Shown here: in pieces, positions 30,289 to 40,062 of the stretch
How the letters are laid out: each line of letters opens with the position of its first letter
Position numbering within the stretch: the first letter of the stretch is position 1
Source of the DNA: Photorhabdus caribbeanensis
Lineage (GTDB): Bacteria > Pseudomonadota > Gammaproteobacteria > Enterobacterales > Enterobacteriaceae
DNA length: 64,000 nt
Assembly (NCBI RefSeq): GCF_018448885.1
Contig: NZ_RCWB01000013.1
Span: 53,556 to 117,555 of the forward strand
Direction of reading: 5' to 3'
The notes under the pieces: model-generated
Told to the model about the DNA's origin: nothing
Seen by the model: the letters and a program-made list of their open reading frames with translations, nothing else
The model's database searches: none
Translations under genes and position numbers: made by a program

Positions 30289-30528
30289 ATGAGTGAAAAC
30301 GAGATTTACAGACGCATAAAGCTTGCTTTTGACAAAGCGCCAAGAAACCAGTTTACGGTTGAGTTACATTTGCAAATGCTCAAACATGCCGACGAATTAA
30401 AACACATTATAGCGAGGGAGTTTTGTGAAGGTGTAAGTCTTCACCCGAGCTTCGGCACGGAGTTTAGTAAAATACGTAATTTGACCCCTCATCTTAAAGC
30501 TGCTGGTCTTGACACGAATCTTCTTTAA
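30289..30528 (+). CDS. Small HTH-like protein, first gene of the TrlF cassette
   Basis: A 79-residue protein beginning MSENEIYRRIKLAFDKAPRN, predicted mostly helical. FTVELHLQMLKHADELKHI and FGTEFSKIRNLTPHLKAAGLD resemble the short HTH-like domain proteins often seen as companions of larger genes in defence-type loci; I recognise this only by general pattern. An in-frame GTG three codons upstream is an alternative start. It lies 26 bases before the TrlF gene, so it may regulate the cassette or act as a subunit. Not a known gene symbol. Confidence 0.65.
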   Translation: MSENEIYRRIKLAFDKAPRNQFTVELHLQMLKHADELKHIIAREFCEGVSLHPSFGTEFSKIRNLTPHLKAAGLDTNLL

Positions 30529-30554
30529 CAAAATATTTTTGGAAGGGGGTATTA

Positions 30555-33182
30555 ATGAGTGACGACACTTTTGAATATGGCAGCCGGTGGCTCAAGACGG
30601 ATTTTCACCTCCATACCCGTGCGGATAAAGAGTTCAAATACACGGGTGCAGATAACGACTACGTGAATCAATACGTACATTCGCTAAAAGATGCCGGTAT
30701 TGGCCTTGGTGTGATTACCAACCATAACAAATTCGATATGCATGAATTTAAGAGTCTGCGCAAAAAGGCCCAAAAATCCGGCATTGGTTTGCTGCCCGGT
30801 ATTGAACTCTCGGTAAAAGATGGGAAAGCGGGTGTACATACCCTGGTAGTGTTTTCCGATGAGTGGATAAGCAACAAGGAGCAAAAAAACTATATCCAGG
30901 ACTTTCTCACTGTCACCTTTACCGGGAAAGCTAATTTTGAGCAGGAAAATGCGCATTCGAATCACGATATTCTCGAAACCATTAAAATCTTGGATGGTTA
31001 TCACAAAGACTACTTTTTAGTTTTTGCTCATGTGGAAGCACCCAACGGTTTATGGGGTAGTTTAACGCCGGGTCGGATAAAAGAACTTTTCGACAATGCT
31101 TCTGTTCGATGCAGAGCTTTGGCATTCCAAAAGGTTCGCACCCAAGATGAGCGCTCTAAGATCCAGCAAGCACTGGGTGACTTATATCCTGCTGAAGTGG
31201 AAGGTTGCGACGCCAAGAACCTTGCCGATATGTCGGCCAGAAAGGAAGCCAGTTATCTCAAACTTGGCGCGTTCAGCTTTGAGGCCGTAAAATTTGCCTT
31301 GCGGGATAAGACATCTCGCGTACAAGCTAAACTACCTGACTATCGCCATTCGTTTATTCGTAAAATCAGTTTTGAAGGTGTGGGCACCTTAGGTGGCACT
31401 GAAATCTGTCTATCGCCGGAACTGAATACTTTGATTGGTATTCGTGGCAGTGGTAAATCTTCCGTATTGGAAGGCATTCGCTATGCCCTGAATATCCCGT
31501 TTGGTGATAAGTCCTCTGACGTTGAATACAAAGAAGGTTTAGTAAAGCATTTGCTATGTAGTGGCGGGAAGATCACTATCGACGCGATTGACCGGCGAGG
31601 CCAGCCTTACCAGATACGCCGTATATTAGGTGAACGTCCTGATGTATATGTTAACGGGCAATTACAGCCAGGTGTGTCGATTCGAGAAACCGTCCTACAT
31701 CAACCCATTTACTTTGGTCAAAAAGACCTGTCGAGCACTGGCGCTGGATTTGAAAAAGACCTCATTGAAAAGCTGGTTGGGGAAGCTTTAATTCCTGTTC
31801 GTCAAAAGATAGAGCAAGGCCGTCAGCGCGTAGTGGATGCTATTGATCAAATTAAACGTTTAACCCGTGATGCCTTGCAGAAACAAGAGTGGCTGCAAAA
31901 AAAGCAGGATGTTGAGTTTAAGTTAAGGTTTTACCAACAACACGGCGTAGAAGCCAAACTGCAAAAGCAGATTGATTTTGATCGGGATGAGCGCAAAGCG
32001 CAGCAGATGATCCAAGGGGCGCAGCATTATCTGACCGAGCTAAATAGCTTTATTGCCAGCTTTGAAGATGAACTGAAAAACCAGATTCTGTATAAGTCAG
32101 CACAGAATCAGCCTTTTTTTGATGGCTTTTTTGCGGTCTATCAACAGTTGCTCACTGGCTTTGATGAAATTAAGCAAGTGGCTGGAAGTGACCAAGCGAC
32201 AGTTCAGCAATTGCAGCAAAAGCTGGTGGGCTTTCAACAACAAAAACAAGCGTTGAAAGAAGAATTTGCAGAAATCGAGCGCAAGTTAGCCAGTGAGTTT
32301 CAACAAGCGGGTGCACAAGCAATCAGTCCGCAAGAGTTTAAGCAGTTTAAAAGTCAGCTCGATCAGGCTGAGCAAATGCTGGTGGTATTGGCCAAGAGTG
32401 AGCAGCAATATGCGGATTTGAATCAAGGAGTTGAACGGGAATTGGATCAACTTAATAACCTTTGGTTTGAAGAATACTGCGCTATTGAGCAAGTGCTGAA
32501 TAAAATCAATCGAGTGGATTCGCCGTTAAAAATTGCGCCGAAATTTAAAGATAACAAAGCGGCCATGCTCAAGCATATTCAGGATTTATACCGCGGTAGC
32601 CATATTCAAGAAGCTACATTGAAAACAGTGGTGGACAAGTTCAGCGATTTTGGCGCGGTATGGCGAGAAAAAGATAAGTTGAAAGCACTGCTTGGTGGTT
32701 TGTTCAATACCTTCTGGCAGTATTTTGAAGATAATCTAGACGCTTTGCTGACTTGGCAGGTGCCGAATGTTTTCACCATTGAATACCACGGTAAGACTCT
32801 GGCTCATCATTCATTAGGGCAGCGCGCATCTGCATTAATACTGTTTGTTCTAAACCAACAAGAAAATGATGTTGTAATCATCGACCAGCCAGAAGACGAC
32901 TTGGATAACCAGACGATCTATGACGATGTTATCAAGCTCATTCGTGAGTTAAAGCCAAAAACGCAGTTCGTCTTTGCCACTCATAACGCCAACATTCCAG
33001 TGTTAGGCGATGCTGAGCAAGTCATCGCCTGTGAATATCAGGATGATCATATCAATATTGTCAGTGGCAGCATTGACTGCGCGGATGTTCAGCAGCGTAT
33101 AGTCGGTATTATGGAAGGTGGAGCAAAAGCCTTCGAGAAACGTAAACAGGTATATGAAGCATGGAAACCCAAGAACTCTTAG
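30555..33182 (+). CDS. TrlF-type protein: PHP domain fused to SMC-like ATPase
   Basis: An 875-residue protein with an N-terminal PHP metal-dependent phosphoesterase domain (TDFHLHTRADKEF near residue 15, ITNHNKFD near 55, LPGIELSVKDG near 77, VFAHVEAPNG near 156), then an ABC/SMC-like ATPase: Walker A GIRGSGKSSVLEG near 296, a long coiled coil at about 400-650, signature LGQRASALILFVL near 753 and Walker B VVIIDQPEDDLDN near 774. This resembles the TrlF family. The PHP part may cut or process nucleic acid or nucleotides under ATPase control, as in RecF/SMC-type sensors; no activity is established by the sequence. A GGAAGGGGG ribosome site precedes it. Its last codons overlap the next gene by 22 bases. 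Confidence 0.88.
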   Translation: MSDDTFEYGSRWLKTDFHLHTRADKEFKYTGADNDYVNQYVHSLKDAGIGLGVITNHNKFDMHEFKSLRKKAQKSGIGLLPGIELSVKDGKAGVHTLVVFSDEWISNKEQKNYIQDFLTVTFTGKANFEQENAHSNHDILETIKILDGYHKDYFLVFAHVEAPNGLWGSLTPGRIKELFDNASVRCRALAFQKVRTQDERSKIQQALGDLYPAEVEGCDAKNLADMSARKEASYLKLGAFSFEAVKFALRDKTSRVQAKLPDYRHSFIRKISFEGVGTLGGTEICLSPELNTLIGIRGSGKSSVLEGIRYALNIPFGDKSSDVEYKEGLVKHLLCSGGKITIDAIDRRGQPYQIRRILGERPDVYVNGQLQPGVSIRETVLHQPIYFGQKDLSSTGAGFEKDLIEKLVGEALIPVRQKIEQGRQRVVDAIDQIKRLTRDALQKQEWLQKKQDVEFKLRFYQQHGVEAKLQKQIDFDRDERKAQQMIQGAQHYLTELNSFIASFEDELKNQILYKSAQNQPFFDGFFAVYQQLLTGFDEIKQVAGSDQATVQQLQQKLVGFQQQKQALKEEFAEIERKLASEFQQAGAQAISPQEFKQFKSQLDQAEQMLVVLAKSEQQYADLNQGVERELDQLNNLWFEEYCAIEQVLNKINRVDSPLKIAPKFKDNKAAMLKHIQDLYRGSHIQEATLKTVVDKFSDFGAVWREKDKLKALLGGLFNTFWQYFEDNLDALLTWQVPNVFTIEYHGKTLAHHSLGQRASALILFVLNQQENDVVIIDQPEDDLDNQTIYDDVIKLIRELKPKTQFVFATHNANIPVLGDAEQVIACEYQDDHINIVSGSIDCADVQQRIVGIMEGGAKAFEKRKQVYEAWKPKNS

Positions 33183-34324
33183 CAATAATTGCACGTGATG
33201 AAGATAGCCGTCATCAATTTAAAGCAGACGTCAACAATGCATCTTCGTTGGGTGCCGAAATGGTAGCGTTTTCCAATGGTACTGGAGGCTTAATTCTCAT
33301 TGGTGTTAACAATGGCGATGGGTCTCGATCTGGATTGACGAGAGAAGATATCGGTCGAATTAATCAAGTCATAGCGAATGCTGCTACAAATAATGTTCGC
33401 CCCCCAATAAATCCTGTTACTGAAAACATTCAACTCCCCGATGGTCTGGTCATTGCTGTACATATAGAGCAAGGCATCAGTAAACCTTATATGGATACTC
33501 AGGGCTATGTTTGGGTGAAAAATGGTTCTGATAAGCGAAGGGTGACTGCTCGCGAAGAGTTGCAGCGAATGTTTCAGGAGGCGGCACTGATTCATGCAGA
33601 TGAGACACCGGTAAGTGGTACGTCAGTAGCCGACATCGATCAGGAGTTCTTTGATTCGTTTTTTGAGGGTGAATACGGAGAGAGGGTTGAGGAGCAAAGT
33701 GTATCTCGCTCTCAGCTTTTAGAAAATATGAATTTGGCTAAAAATGGTCAGTTGAATATTTGTGGTACTTTGTTGTTTGCATCGCGACCTCAGATTCGTC
33801 TTCCTGTTTTTATCGTAAAGGCTGTTGCTTTCCCCGGCGTGGATATTGAAGATGAGCACTATATTGATAGTCAGGATATCAATGGCAAGCTGTCGGATGT
33901 GTTCCAAAAGGTGCTGGGGTTTGTATTGGCAAATATACGACATATTCAAAATAAGCAAAGCTTTAACTCACTTGGCGAGCCTGAAATCCCGAGGATTGTT
34001 TTAGAAGAACTGATTTCCAATGCGCTTATTCATCGCGATTACTTTGTGTCAGCCCCCGTTAAAGTGCTGGTTTTTGCAGATCGAATTGAAATTATTAGCC
34101 CCGGCCACTTACCCAATAATTTAACCATTGAGAACATCAAGATGGGGAACTCTAATATTCGTAACCCAATCTTGGCTTCATTTGCTTCTAAGGTATTGCC
34201 ATACAGAGGCTTGGGAAGTGGCATTAAACGTGCAATCAAAGCATACCCAGATATTGAATTGATTGATAATAGGGAGGGGAATACATTCAAAGCTATCATT
34301 AGCCGAATGCTACCCGATGAGTGA
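33161..34324 (+). CDS. AlbA_2 (Schlafen-type) and GHKL ATPase domain protein
   Basis: A 387-residue protein. Residues 1-130 carry the AlbA_2/divergent AAA-4 domain found in Schlafen-like proteins (MVAFSNGTGGLILIGVNNG near residue 34, YVWVKNGSDKRRVT near 116), which can bind or cut RNA or DNA in relatives. Residues about 270-385 are a GHKL ATPase-like domain of the RecG-related type (LEELISNALIHRDYF near 283, RIEIISPGHLP near 310, YRGLGSGIKRAIKAYP near 347). It overlaps the TrlF gene by 22 bases, so the two proteins are probably made together and act in one complex or pathway. Proposed role: nucleic-acid effector or regulator. Confidence 0.87.
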   Translation: METQELLAIIARDEDSRHQFKADVNNASSLGAEMVAFSNGTGGLILIGVNNGDGSRSGLTREDIGRINQVIANAATNNVRPPINPVTENIQLPDGLVIAVHIEQGISKPYMDTQGYVWVKNGSDKRRVTAREELQRMFQEAALIHADETPVSGTSVADIDQEFFDSFFEGEYGERVEEQSVSRSQLLENMNLAKNGQLNICGTLLFASRPQIRLPVFIVKAVAFPGVDIEDEHYIDSQDINGKLSDVFQKVLGFVLANIRHIQNKQSFNSLGEPEIPRIVLEELISNALIHRDYFVSAPVKVLVFADRIEIISPGHLPNNLTIENIKMGNSNIRNPILASFASKVLPYRGLGSGIKRAIKAYPDIELIDNREGNTFKAIISRMLPDE

Positions 34325-34479
34325 CTCCAAATCATTTCACTGAGTATTTTCCGCTTGTATTTTGTGACGAAAACAGGCAAAAGCAGAAATCCGACACCTG
34401 AGCAATCAGACTGTCGCCTACTAAGAGGAATCCCCCTCCTGAGTCACGGAGTGCGAAGGTGGGGGAGGATGTCGAAGTA

Positions 34480-35103
34480 TTACTTCTGATTTAACAGGAA
34501 GTTAACAACGTCTGAATAGGATTTCCCATAGTTATCAGCAGAAGTGGCATCAATGCCGTCATTTTTCACCATATACTTGCCGTTAACAAACATTGCCGGT
34601 ACACCTCGCAGTTGCAAATCCTGAGCGGCTTTTTGCTGCTTAACAACTAAGGATTTCACCACAAAACTACTCATGGCAGCATCATAATCCTCTGCCGTTA
34701 CCCCGGCTTTGATAAAGGCATTACGAATATCATTCGGAGTCTTAATAGTCAGTGTGTTCTGAATACCCTCAAACAGCACCGGAGTCACTTTGTCTTCAAC
34801 ACCCATTGCCATTGCCGCAGCCCAAGCCGTCGTCAATTCTTTACCGAGTGGACCTAAAAAATCCACATGATAACGAACAAGTTTTGTCCCTTCCGGTAAA
34901 TGCTGTTTCACCGTCTGAGGAACTTTAAAAATCTCTTCAAACTGATAACAGTGGGGGCAATAGAAAGAGAAAAATTCTAGCACCTGTGGTTGATCCGCCG
35001 CCGGCGGCTTCAATTCAGTATATTGTTTTCCTTCGGTAAAATTGGCGGCAGATGCGCTAAATGCCATCATCATTCCGACTAAAGCTAACCACAACTTCTT
35101 CAT
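34480..35103 (-). CDS. dsbA: DsbA, periplasmic thiol-disulfide oxidoreductase
   Basis: Puts disulfide bonds into exported proteins and is reoxidised by DsbB. The signal peptide ([10 protein letters not shown] to SASAA) is followed by [14 protein letters not shown], the CPHC active site near residue 50, and the cis-Pro loop [10 protein letters not shown] near 170. The start is the ATG that gives 207 residues, as in E. coli (208), with GGAGATAG upstream. It is co-directional with srkA and only 20 bases from it. Confidence 0.96.
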   Translation of the reverse strand: MKKLWLALVGMMMAFSASAANFTEGKQYTELKPPAADQPQVLEFFSFYCPHCYQFEEIFKVPQTVKQHLPEGTKLVRYHVDFLGPLGKELTTAWAAAMAMGVEDKVTPVLFEGIQNTLTIKTPNDIRNAFIKAGVTAEDYDAAMSSFVVKSLVVKQQKAAQDLQLRGVPAMFVNGKYMVKNDGIDATSADNYGKSYSDVVNFLLNQK

Positions 35104-35123
35104 AACTATCTCCATGATAAACA

Positions 35124-36116
35124 TTAATACATCGGGTTAAGCTGCAAAGGTGATTCCTGTAACAGCTTAATCTGTTCAGAAAAAAGTGACGTCTGTTTTA
35201 ACCAAAAATCGGTATCTGTCATCCAAGGAAACGCCTTGGGAAAAGCAGGATCCTGCCAACGTCGGGCAACCCATGCCAAATAATAGATCATCCGCATAGC
35301 ACGCAATGGCTCTATTAATGACAGCTCCTTCGGATCAAAATCTGCAAATTCACTATAGGCTTCCAACAGTGTATCTAACTGCAATAGCTGTTCCTGACGG
35401 GAGCCATGAAGCAGCATCCATAAATCCTGAATTGCCGGACCGTTACGCGCATCATCAAGGTCAACAAACCAAGCTTCGTCACGCCACAAAATATTACCCG
35501 GATGGCAGTCACCATGAAGCCTCAATATTTGCCAATCATCACGCCAATATGATGCTACGGCATTTATCAAATCATCCAATACTGCCAAAAATTGCCTTTT
35601 CTGTCCCTCAGGAACCAACTCACATGCAGCCAAATACTGCCGTGGCTGATGCAGATACTCATTTAACCCGATAGTTGGACGAAAAGTGAATTTTTGCCGA
35701 CAGCCAATCTGATGAATTCTCCCTAGCAAACGCCCTACATCCTCTAACTGAAAGAGATTATCGGATTCATACTGACGCCCACCAATGCTTGGAAAAACGG
35801 CGAAAAAGAAATCCTTAAAGGTCAGCAAAGTTTGTTTATTAAATACCAAAGGCGCCGCAACAGGTAAATCAGCCTGTTGTAACGCCAAAGCAAAATCATG
35901 CTCTTCCTGAATCTGCTGCTGGTCCCAACGTAGTGGCCGGTAAAATTTCACAACATAACGTTTACGATCTTCATCTATAAACTGATAAACACGGTTCTCA
36001 TAACTGTTTAATTCTGTCAGCCCGGAATCGACATACAGCCCGGTCTGCACCAATGCATCCATAATCAAATCCGGTGTTAACTCCCGGAAATTAAAAGCAG
36101 GCTGGTTTGTTAGCAC
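35124..36116 (-). CDS. srkA: SrkA (YihE), stress-response Ser/Thr kinase
   Basis: Cytoplasmic kinase of the aminoglycoside phosphotransferase/HipA-like fold that counters stress-induced death in E. coli. The conserved start region ([17 protein letters not shown] near residue 31) is followed by the catalytic loop [11 protein letters not shown] near 200 and the metal-binding DLDDA near 219. The start is GTG, chosen because [11 protein letters not shown] aligns with the E. coli N-terminus; the next in-frame Met is 18 residues in. 330 residues versus 328 in E. coli. Precedes dsbA in the same order as E. coli. Confidence 0.95.
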   Translation of the reverse strand: MLTNQPAFNFRELTPDLIMDALVQTGLYVDSGLTELNSYENRVYQFIDEDRKRYVVKFYRPLRWDQQQIQEEHDFALALQQADLPVAAPLVFNKQTLLTFKDFFFAVFPSIGGRQYESDNLFQLEDVGRLLGRIHQIGCRQKFTFRPTIGLNEYLHQPRQYLAACELVPEGQKRQFLAVLDDLINAVASYWRDDWQILRLHGDCHPGNILWRDEAWFVDLDDARNGPAIQDLWMLLHGSRQEQLLQLDTLLEAYSEFADFDPKELSLIEPLRAMRMIYYLAWVARRWQDPAFPKAFPWMTDTDFWLKQTSLFSEQIKLLQESPLQLNPMY

Positions 36117-36232
36117 ATTCTATTCTCTTGATTAATCTGTAATAACGCCACGGCATGCAATAGCGCAGTTTGAAAATCCACTTGGTGATCCTTATTTCAG
36201 CCATTATCCAACGCAGATAAATGACATTTCAT
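36110..36232 (-). pseudogene. yihD: Possible remnant of yihD
   Basis: In E. coli a small gene, yihD, lies between mobA and srkA. Here there is no intact frame. Minus-strand sequence has MKC followed by an early stop (near 36232), and 50 bases on another frame reads DFQTALLHAVALLQ, close to the DFKTALLRARG that I recall near the end of YihD. This fits an internal deletion plus frameshift. The evidence is short and from memory, so it is tentative. Confidence 0.35.
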
Positions 36233-36439
36233 ACCGAACCCCTTACCAATAAAGCCTATACAAATTAACAGGGATGACCGCATAGAGAAAGGATTGCTCT
36301 GTCAATAAGCGTAAAGATGACCCTTTTATCAGCAAGTTATCCGGTGCTCCTATTTTAAAAACGCTTAGTTGAACCCAAATAATCGAGCTAAAAGGAGTTA
36401 TATTCAGTAATAACTACCTCAGTTGATAACTTGAACATT
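36117..36439. other. Region between srkA and mobA
   Basis: About 320 bases between divergent genes. The left part holds the possible yihD remnant and the srkA promoter; the right part must hold the mobA promoter. No other gene or RNA seen. Confidence 0.4.
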
Positions 36440-37030
36440 ATGCAACCAAAAATAAGCGGTGTGATCCTTGCGGGAGGTCGCGCCACCCGCATGGGCGGCA
36501 ATGATAAAGGGCTAATTTTCCTAAATAAAAAACCACTGTACCAACATATTGCCGATAAACTACTTCCACAAGTCGATGAATTAATTATCAACGCGAACCG
36601 CAATCTGGATATTTACCGACAAAGTGGTTATCAAATTGTTCCAGATTTAACACCAGACTTCTCTGGCCCCCTTTTAGGCATACTGACAGCCCTAAAATCA
36701 GCTAGTTACGATTGGGTTATATTTGTTCCTTGTGATGTACCAAATCTCCCTACTGATTTGGTCATTCGCTTATGGCAGGGAAAACAGCAAGCATTAGCCG
36801 CCTATGTAAATGATGGCAACCGGGCTCACCCTACCATCGCTTTACTACACCGCAGTCTGACTTCTCAATTAGAAAATTATCTGGCTAACGGTGATCGCAA
36901 ATTGATACTGTTTATGCATAAGATCAGAGCGATAGCTGTTCAGTTTGATGACAATTCTACTGCTTTTACTAATCTGAACACACCGGAAGATTGCCAACAT
37001 TGGGAGAATACACAGGAGATCAAAAAATGA
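36440..37030 (+). CDS. mobA: MobA, molybdenum cofactor guanylyltransferase
   Basis: Attaches GMP to molybdopterin to make the bis-MGD cofactor. The 196-residue product has the nucleotide-binding start SGVILAGGRATRMGGNDKGL, PDFSGPLLGIL near residue 73 and the metal-binding VPCDVPNLP near 97. The ATG (MQPKISG) was preferred over an in-frame TTG three codons upstream. Its TGA overlaps the mobB ATG. Confidence 0.95.
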   Translation: MQPKISGVILAGGRATRMGGNDKGLIFLNKKPLYQHIADKLLPQVDELIINANRNLDIYRQSGYQIVPDLTPDFSGPLLGILTALKSASYDWVIFVPCDVPNLPTDLVIRLWQGKQQALAAYVNDGNRAHPTIALLHRSLTSQLENYLANGDRKLILFMHKIRAIAVQFDDNSTAFTNLNTPEDCQHWENTQEIKK

Positions 37031-37545
37031 GTACCAAACCACTTCCGCTATTAGGCATCACCGCTTATAGCGGAACAGGAAAAACTACACTTCTCAAACA
37101 AGTGATTCCACTATTACGTCAACGGCAAATCCGGGTTGGTCTGATAAAACACACTCATCACAATGTAGATGTGGATAAACCGGGCAAAGACAGTTATGAG
37201 CTGCGCAAAGCTGGTGCAGAGCAAACTCTGGTTGCCAACCAGCAACGTTGGGCATTAATGACAGAAACGCCAGATTTACAGGAATTAGATTTGAACTATC
37301 TTGCCAGCCGTTTTGATCCAGATTCACTGGATCTGATTCTAGTGGAAGGTTTTAAAGATGAGCCAATCAACAAGATCGTTCTATACCGCAACACTCTTAA
37401 CCACCGATTAAGCGATCTTCTTGATCAACATGTGATTGCTGTTGCCAGTGATGAAAAATTGGAGACTATTTTGCCACAATTGAATATCAATCAACCTGAA
37501 CAGGTAGCTGATTTTATTGTCGAATGGCTGAATATGGAACGTTAA
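37027..37545 (+). CDS. mobB: MobB, molybdopterin-guanine dinucleotide biosynthesis adaptor
   Basis: GTP-binding protein that assists MobA in molybdenum cofactor maturation but is not essential in E. coli. The 172-residue product starts with the P-loop GITAYSGTGKTTLLKQ near residue 9, then LIKHTHHNVDVDKPGKDSY near 39. The start overlaps the mobA stop as ATGA, with ACAGGAG upstream. Confidence 0.95.
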   Translation: MSTKPLPLLGITAYSGTGKTTLLKQVIPLLRQRQIRVGLIKHTHHNVDVDKPGKDSYELRKAGAEQTLVANQQRWALMTETPDLQELDLNYLASRFDPDSLDLILVEGFKDEPINKIVLYRNTLNHRLSDLLDQHVIAVASDEKLETILPQLNINQPEQVADFIVEWLNMER

Positions 37546-37701
37546 GTCACTTCCGCCTGCGCCCAGTAATGTGAAAACTCCCGAAACACAGGCACAAGAC
37601 CAAAAACAACCATTGATGAGGGAGTAATTGACCGGCTGTACTAAAAAGGTAATAGCGGATTAAAGCAAATACCTATATCTGATGAGAGAGATTGATAAGA
37701 G

Positions 37702-37730
37702 AAAGGCCGAATGGAATCGGCCTTTAGAAA
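37702..37730. terminator. Terminator between mobB and gor
   Basis: AAAGGCCGA and TCGGCCTTT form a perfect 9-base-pair stem with a six-base loop, between convergent genes. On the minus strand T-rich sequence follows (TCTCTTATC). Confidence 0.75.
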
Positions 37731-37756
37731 AATGTTATCGATAGAGTTCAACAATA

Positions 37757-39109
37757 TCACCGCATCGTTACAAACTCTTCCGCCGCAGTGGGATGAATTG
37801 CAACCGTGTTATCAAAGTCTTTCTTCGTTGCCCCCATCTTCAACGCAACAGCGAAACCTTGCAGCATTTCATCCATTCCGAAGCCGATACCATGAATGCC
37901 AACAATCTTCTCTTCCGGTCCGACACATACCAATTTCATCCGACATGGCTGGCGATGTTGCGTGACGGCGGTATACATCGCAGTAAAAGAAGATTGATAA
38001 GTTTTCACCTGATCTTCACCAAATTGCGCTTTCGCCTGAGGTTCAGTCAGCCCCACAGTACCAATAGGCGGATGGCTGAATACGACGGTTGGAATATTGG
38101 TGTAATCCAGATGTTCTTCTGGTTTATTGTTAAATAAGCGCTCAGACAGACGACGACCTGCTGCAACCGCAACAGGAGTTAATTCCACCGCACCAGTGTT
38201 ATCACCTACGGCATAAATACCTTTCACATTCGTGTTTTGGTATTCATCCACTCTGATATAGCCTTTTTCATTCAACTCAACACCGGCAACAGACAGGTTC
38301 AGATTATCCGTTGCAGGTTCCCGGCCAATAGCCCAGATTAGGGTATCAACAGTTTGTTCTTTGCCATTTTGCAGTTGCAAGGTCAGGCTGCCATCCGTAT
38401 TTTTACTTACTGATTTTGGCACCGATTCTGTATGCAAAGTAGGCCCTTCGGTATTGATAACTTCCAAGAGTGTTTCAACAATCATCGGATCAAAAGAACG
38501 CAACGGTGCATGTTGACGCACAAATAGATGAGTTTCACTACCAAGTGCATGCAATACACCGGCAATTTCTACGGCAATATAGCCTGCGCCAACAACCGCA
38601 ACCCGCTTTGGCATCTCTTCCAATGCAAAAAAACCATCAGAATCAATACCATATTCTGATCCTGGTATATCAGGCCGCACAGGACGGCCGCCTGTCGCAA
38701 TCAGAATATGATCTGCGGTAATTTTTTCACCATTCACTTCAACAGTATGTGCATCAACAAAACGGGCAAACCCCTGGATCACATCAACTTTATTGTTACC
38801 CAAGCCACGTCCATAAGACTGGTGGATACGATCGATATAAGCAGTGCGACTGGCAATGAGTGTCTTCCAGTTAAAGCGGTTGACTGTCGTATCAAAGCCA
38901 TAATCTGGCCCATATTGGTGGATAGATTCAGCAACTTGCGCCGCATGCCACATCACTTTCTTCGGCACACAGCCCACATTGACACACGTTCCACCCAATG
39001 CCTTAGCTTCAATTAAGGCACATTTCTGCCCGTACATAGCCGCACGGTTAATTGATGCGATGCCGCCACTGCCACCACCAATCGCTATATAGTCGTAATG
39101 TTTGCTCAT
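37757..39109 (-). CDS. gor: Gor, glutathione reductase
   Basis: FAD enzyme that uses NADPH to reduce oxidised glutathione in the cytoplasm. The 450-residue product equals E. coli Gor in length: FAD motif [15 protein letters not shown] near residue 10, redox-active [16 protein letters not shown] near 39, NADPH motif [13 protein letters not shown] near 171 and the catalytic HPTAAEE near the end. The start MSKHYDYIA matches the family; an upstream in-frame ATG adds five residues. Confidence 0.97.
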   Translation of the reverse strand: MSKHYDYIAIGGGSGGIASINRAAMYGQKCALIEAKALGGTCVNVGCVPKKVMWHAAQVAESIHQYGPDYGFDTTVNRFNWKTLIASRTAYIDRIHQSYGRGLGNNKVDVIQGFARFVDAHTVEVNGEKITADHILIATGGRPVRPDIPGSEYGIDSDGFFALEEMPKRVAVVGAGYIAVEIAGVLHALGSETHLFVRQHAPLRSFDPMIVETLLEVINTEGPTLHTESVPKSVSKNTDGSLTLQLQNGKEQTVDTLIWAIGREPATDNLNLSVAGVELNEKGYIRVDEYQNTNVKGIYAVGDNTGAVELTPVAVAAGRRLSERLFNNKPEEHLDYTNIPTVVFSHPPIGTVGLTEPQAKAQFGEDQVKTYQSSFTAMYTAVTQHRQPCRMKLVCVGPEEKIVGIHGIGFGMDEMLQGFAVALKMGATKKDFDNTVAIHPTAAEEFVTMR

Positions 39110-39219
39110 CCGGATTGTTTCCATCTAATCAATTCAAGGGAGTTAATACCCAAAACCTATTATGGCAAAAAATATCAAGCAGTCGTGATGGTTTTGGCTC
39201 TCGCTGCCATTGTTAAAAG

Positions 39220-40062
39220 CTATTCTGTCACCACCCATTTAACCAAGGTGTGACCAATTCCTTCCGGCACCAGAACCTGATGTAACCACGGCAACACCGA
39301 TTTCATCTGCTGTTCCAATTTCCAAGGCGGGTTAATTACTATCATGCCAGAGGCGGTCATTCCTCGTTGATCACTATCAGGCCGGACAGCCAACTCAATT
39401 TGTAGAATACGGCGAATGCCGGTTGCTTCCAGCTCTTTAAGCAGTCGTTTAATCTGCTGGCGTAATACTACCGGATACCACAATGCATAAACACCGGTTG
39501 CAAAACGCTTATAACCTTCCTGAATTGCCTGTACAACTGCCTGATAATCCGATTTCAGTTCATAAGGTGGATCAATCAGAATGAACCCACGGCGACTCAG
39601 TGGCGGCAACTGTGATTTTAATTGCTGATAACCATCTTCACGCACAACTCTGGCGCGGTTATCCCGGGAGAATTCATTACGTAATAAAGGAAAATCACTC
39701 GGATGCAGTTCTGTCAGATTGAACTTATCATTCTGCCGTAACAAATAGCGGGCAATTAGAGGCGATCCCGGATAGTAACGTAAGTTGCCACTCTGATTCA
39801 GTGCAGCTACTGCACTCATATAAGCGTTCAATTCCTGCGGTAAATCTTCACGCTGCCAGACGCGGGCAATCCCTTCCAGGTACTCACTGGTACGTTCAGC
39901 ATGTTCACTGCTGAGTTGATAGCGACCGGCACCGGAATGTGTATCCAAATAGAGAAAAGGTTTTTCTTTTTCTTTAAGAGATTCAATGATTAAGCTTTGT
40001 ACAGTGTGCTTGAGCACATCGGCATGATTACCAGCATGAAAACTGTGGCGATAACTGAGCAT
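39220..40062 (-). CDS. rlmJ: RlmJ (YhiR), 23S rRNA m6A2030 methyltransferase
   Basis: Methylates N6 of adenine 2030 of 23S rRNA using SAM. The 280-residue product begins MLSYRHSFHAGNHADVLKHTV, the family start, and has the catalytic DPPYELKSDY near residue 164 (DPPY-type motif IV of amino methyltransferases). Located next to gor as in E. coli, same strand. Confidence 0.95.
   Translation of the reverse strand: MLSYRHSFHAGNHADVLKHTVQSLIIESLKEKEKPFLYLDTHSGAGRYQLSSEHAERTSEYLEGIARVWQREDLPQELNAYMSAVAALNQSGNLRYYPGSPLIARYLLRQNDKFNLTELHPSDFPLLRNEFSRDNRARVVREDGYQQLKSQLPPLSRRGFILIDPPYELKSDYQAVVQAIQEGYKRFATGVYALWYPVVLRQQIKRLLKELEATGIRRILQIELAVRPDSDQRGMTASGMIVINPPWKLEQQMKSVLPWLHQVLVPEGIGHTLVKWVVTE

Noticed and set aside
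34429..34470. CCCCC/GGGGG hairpin between the AlbA_2 gene and dsbA
   Set aside because: Nine pairs with a mismatch around an 18-base loop and no T-run; may help end dsbA transcripts but is too weak to call.
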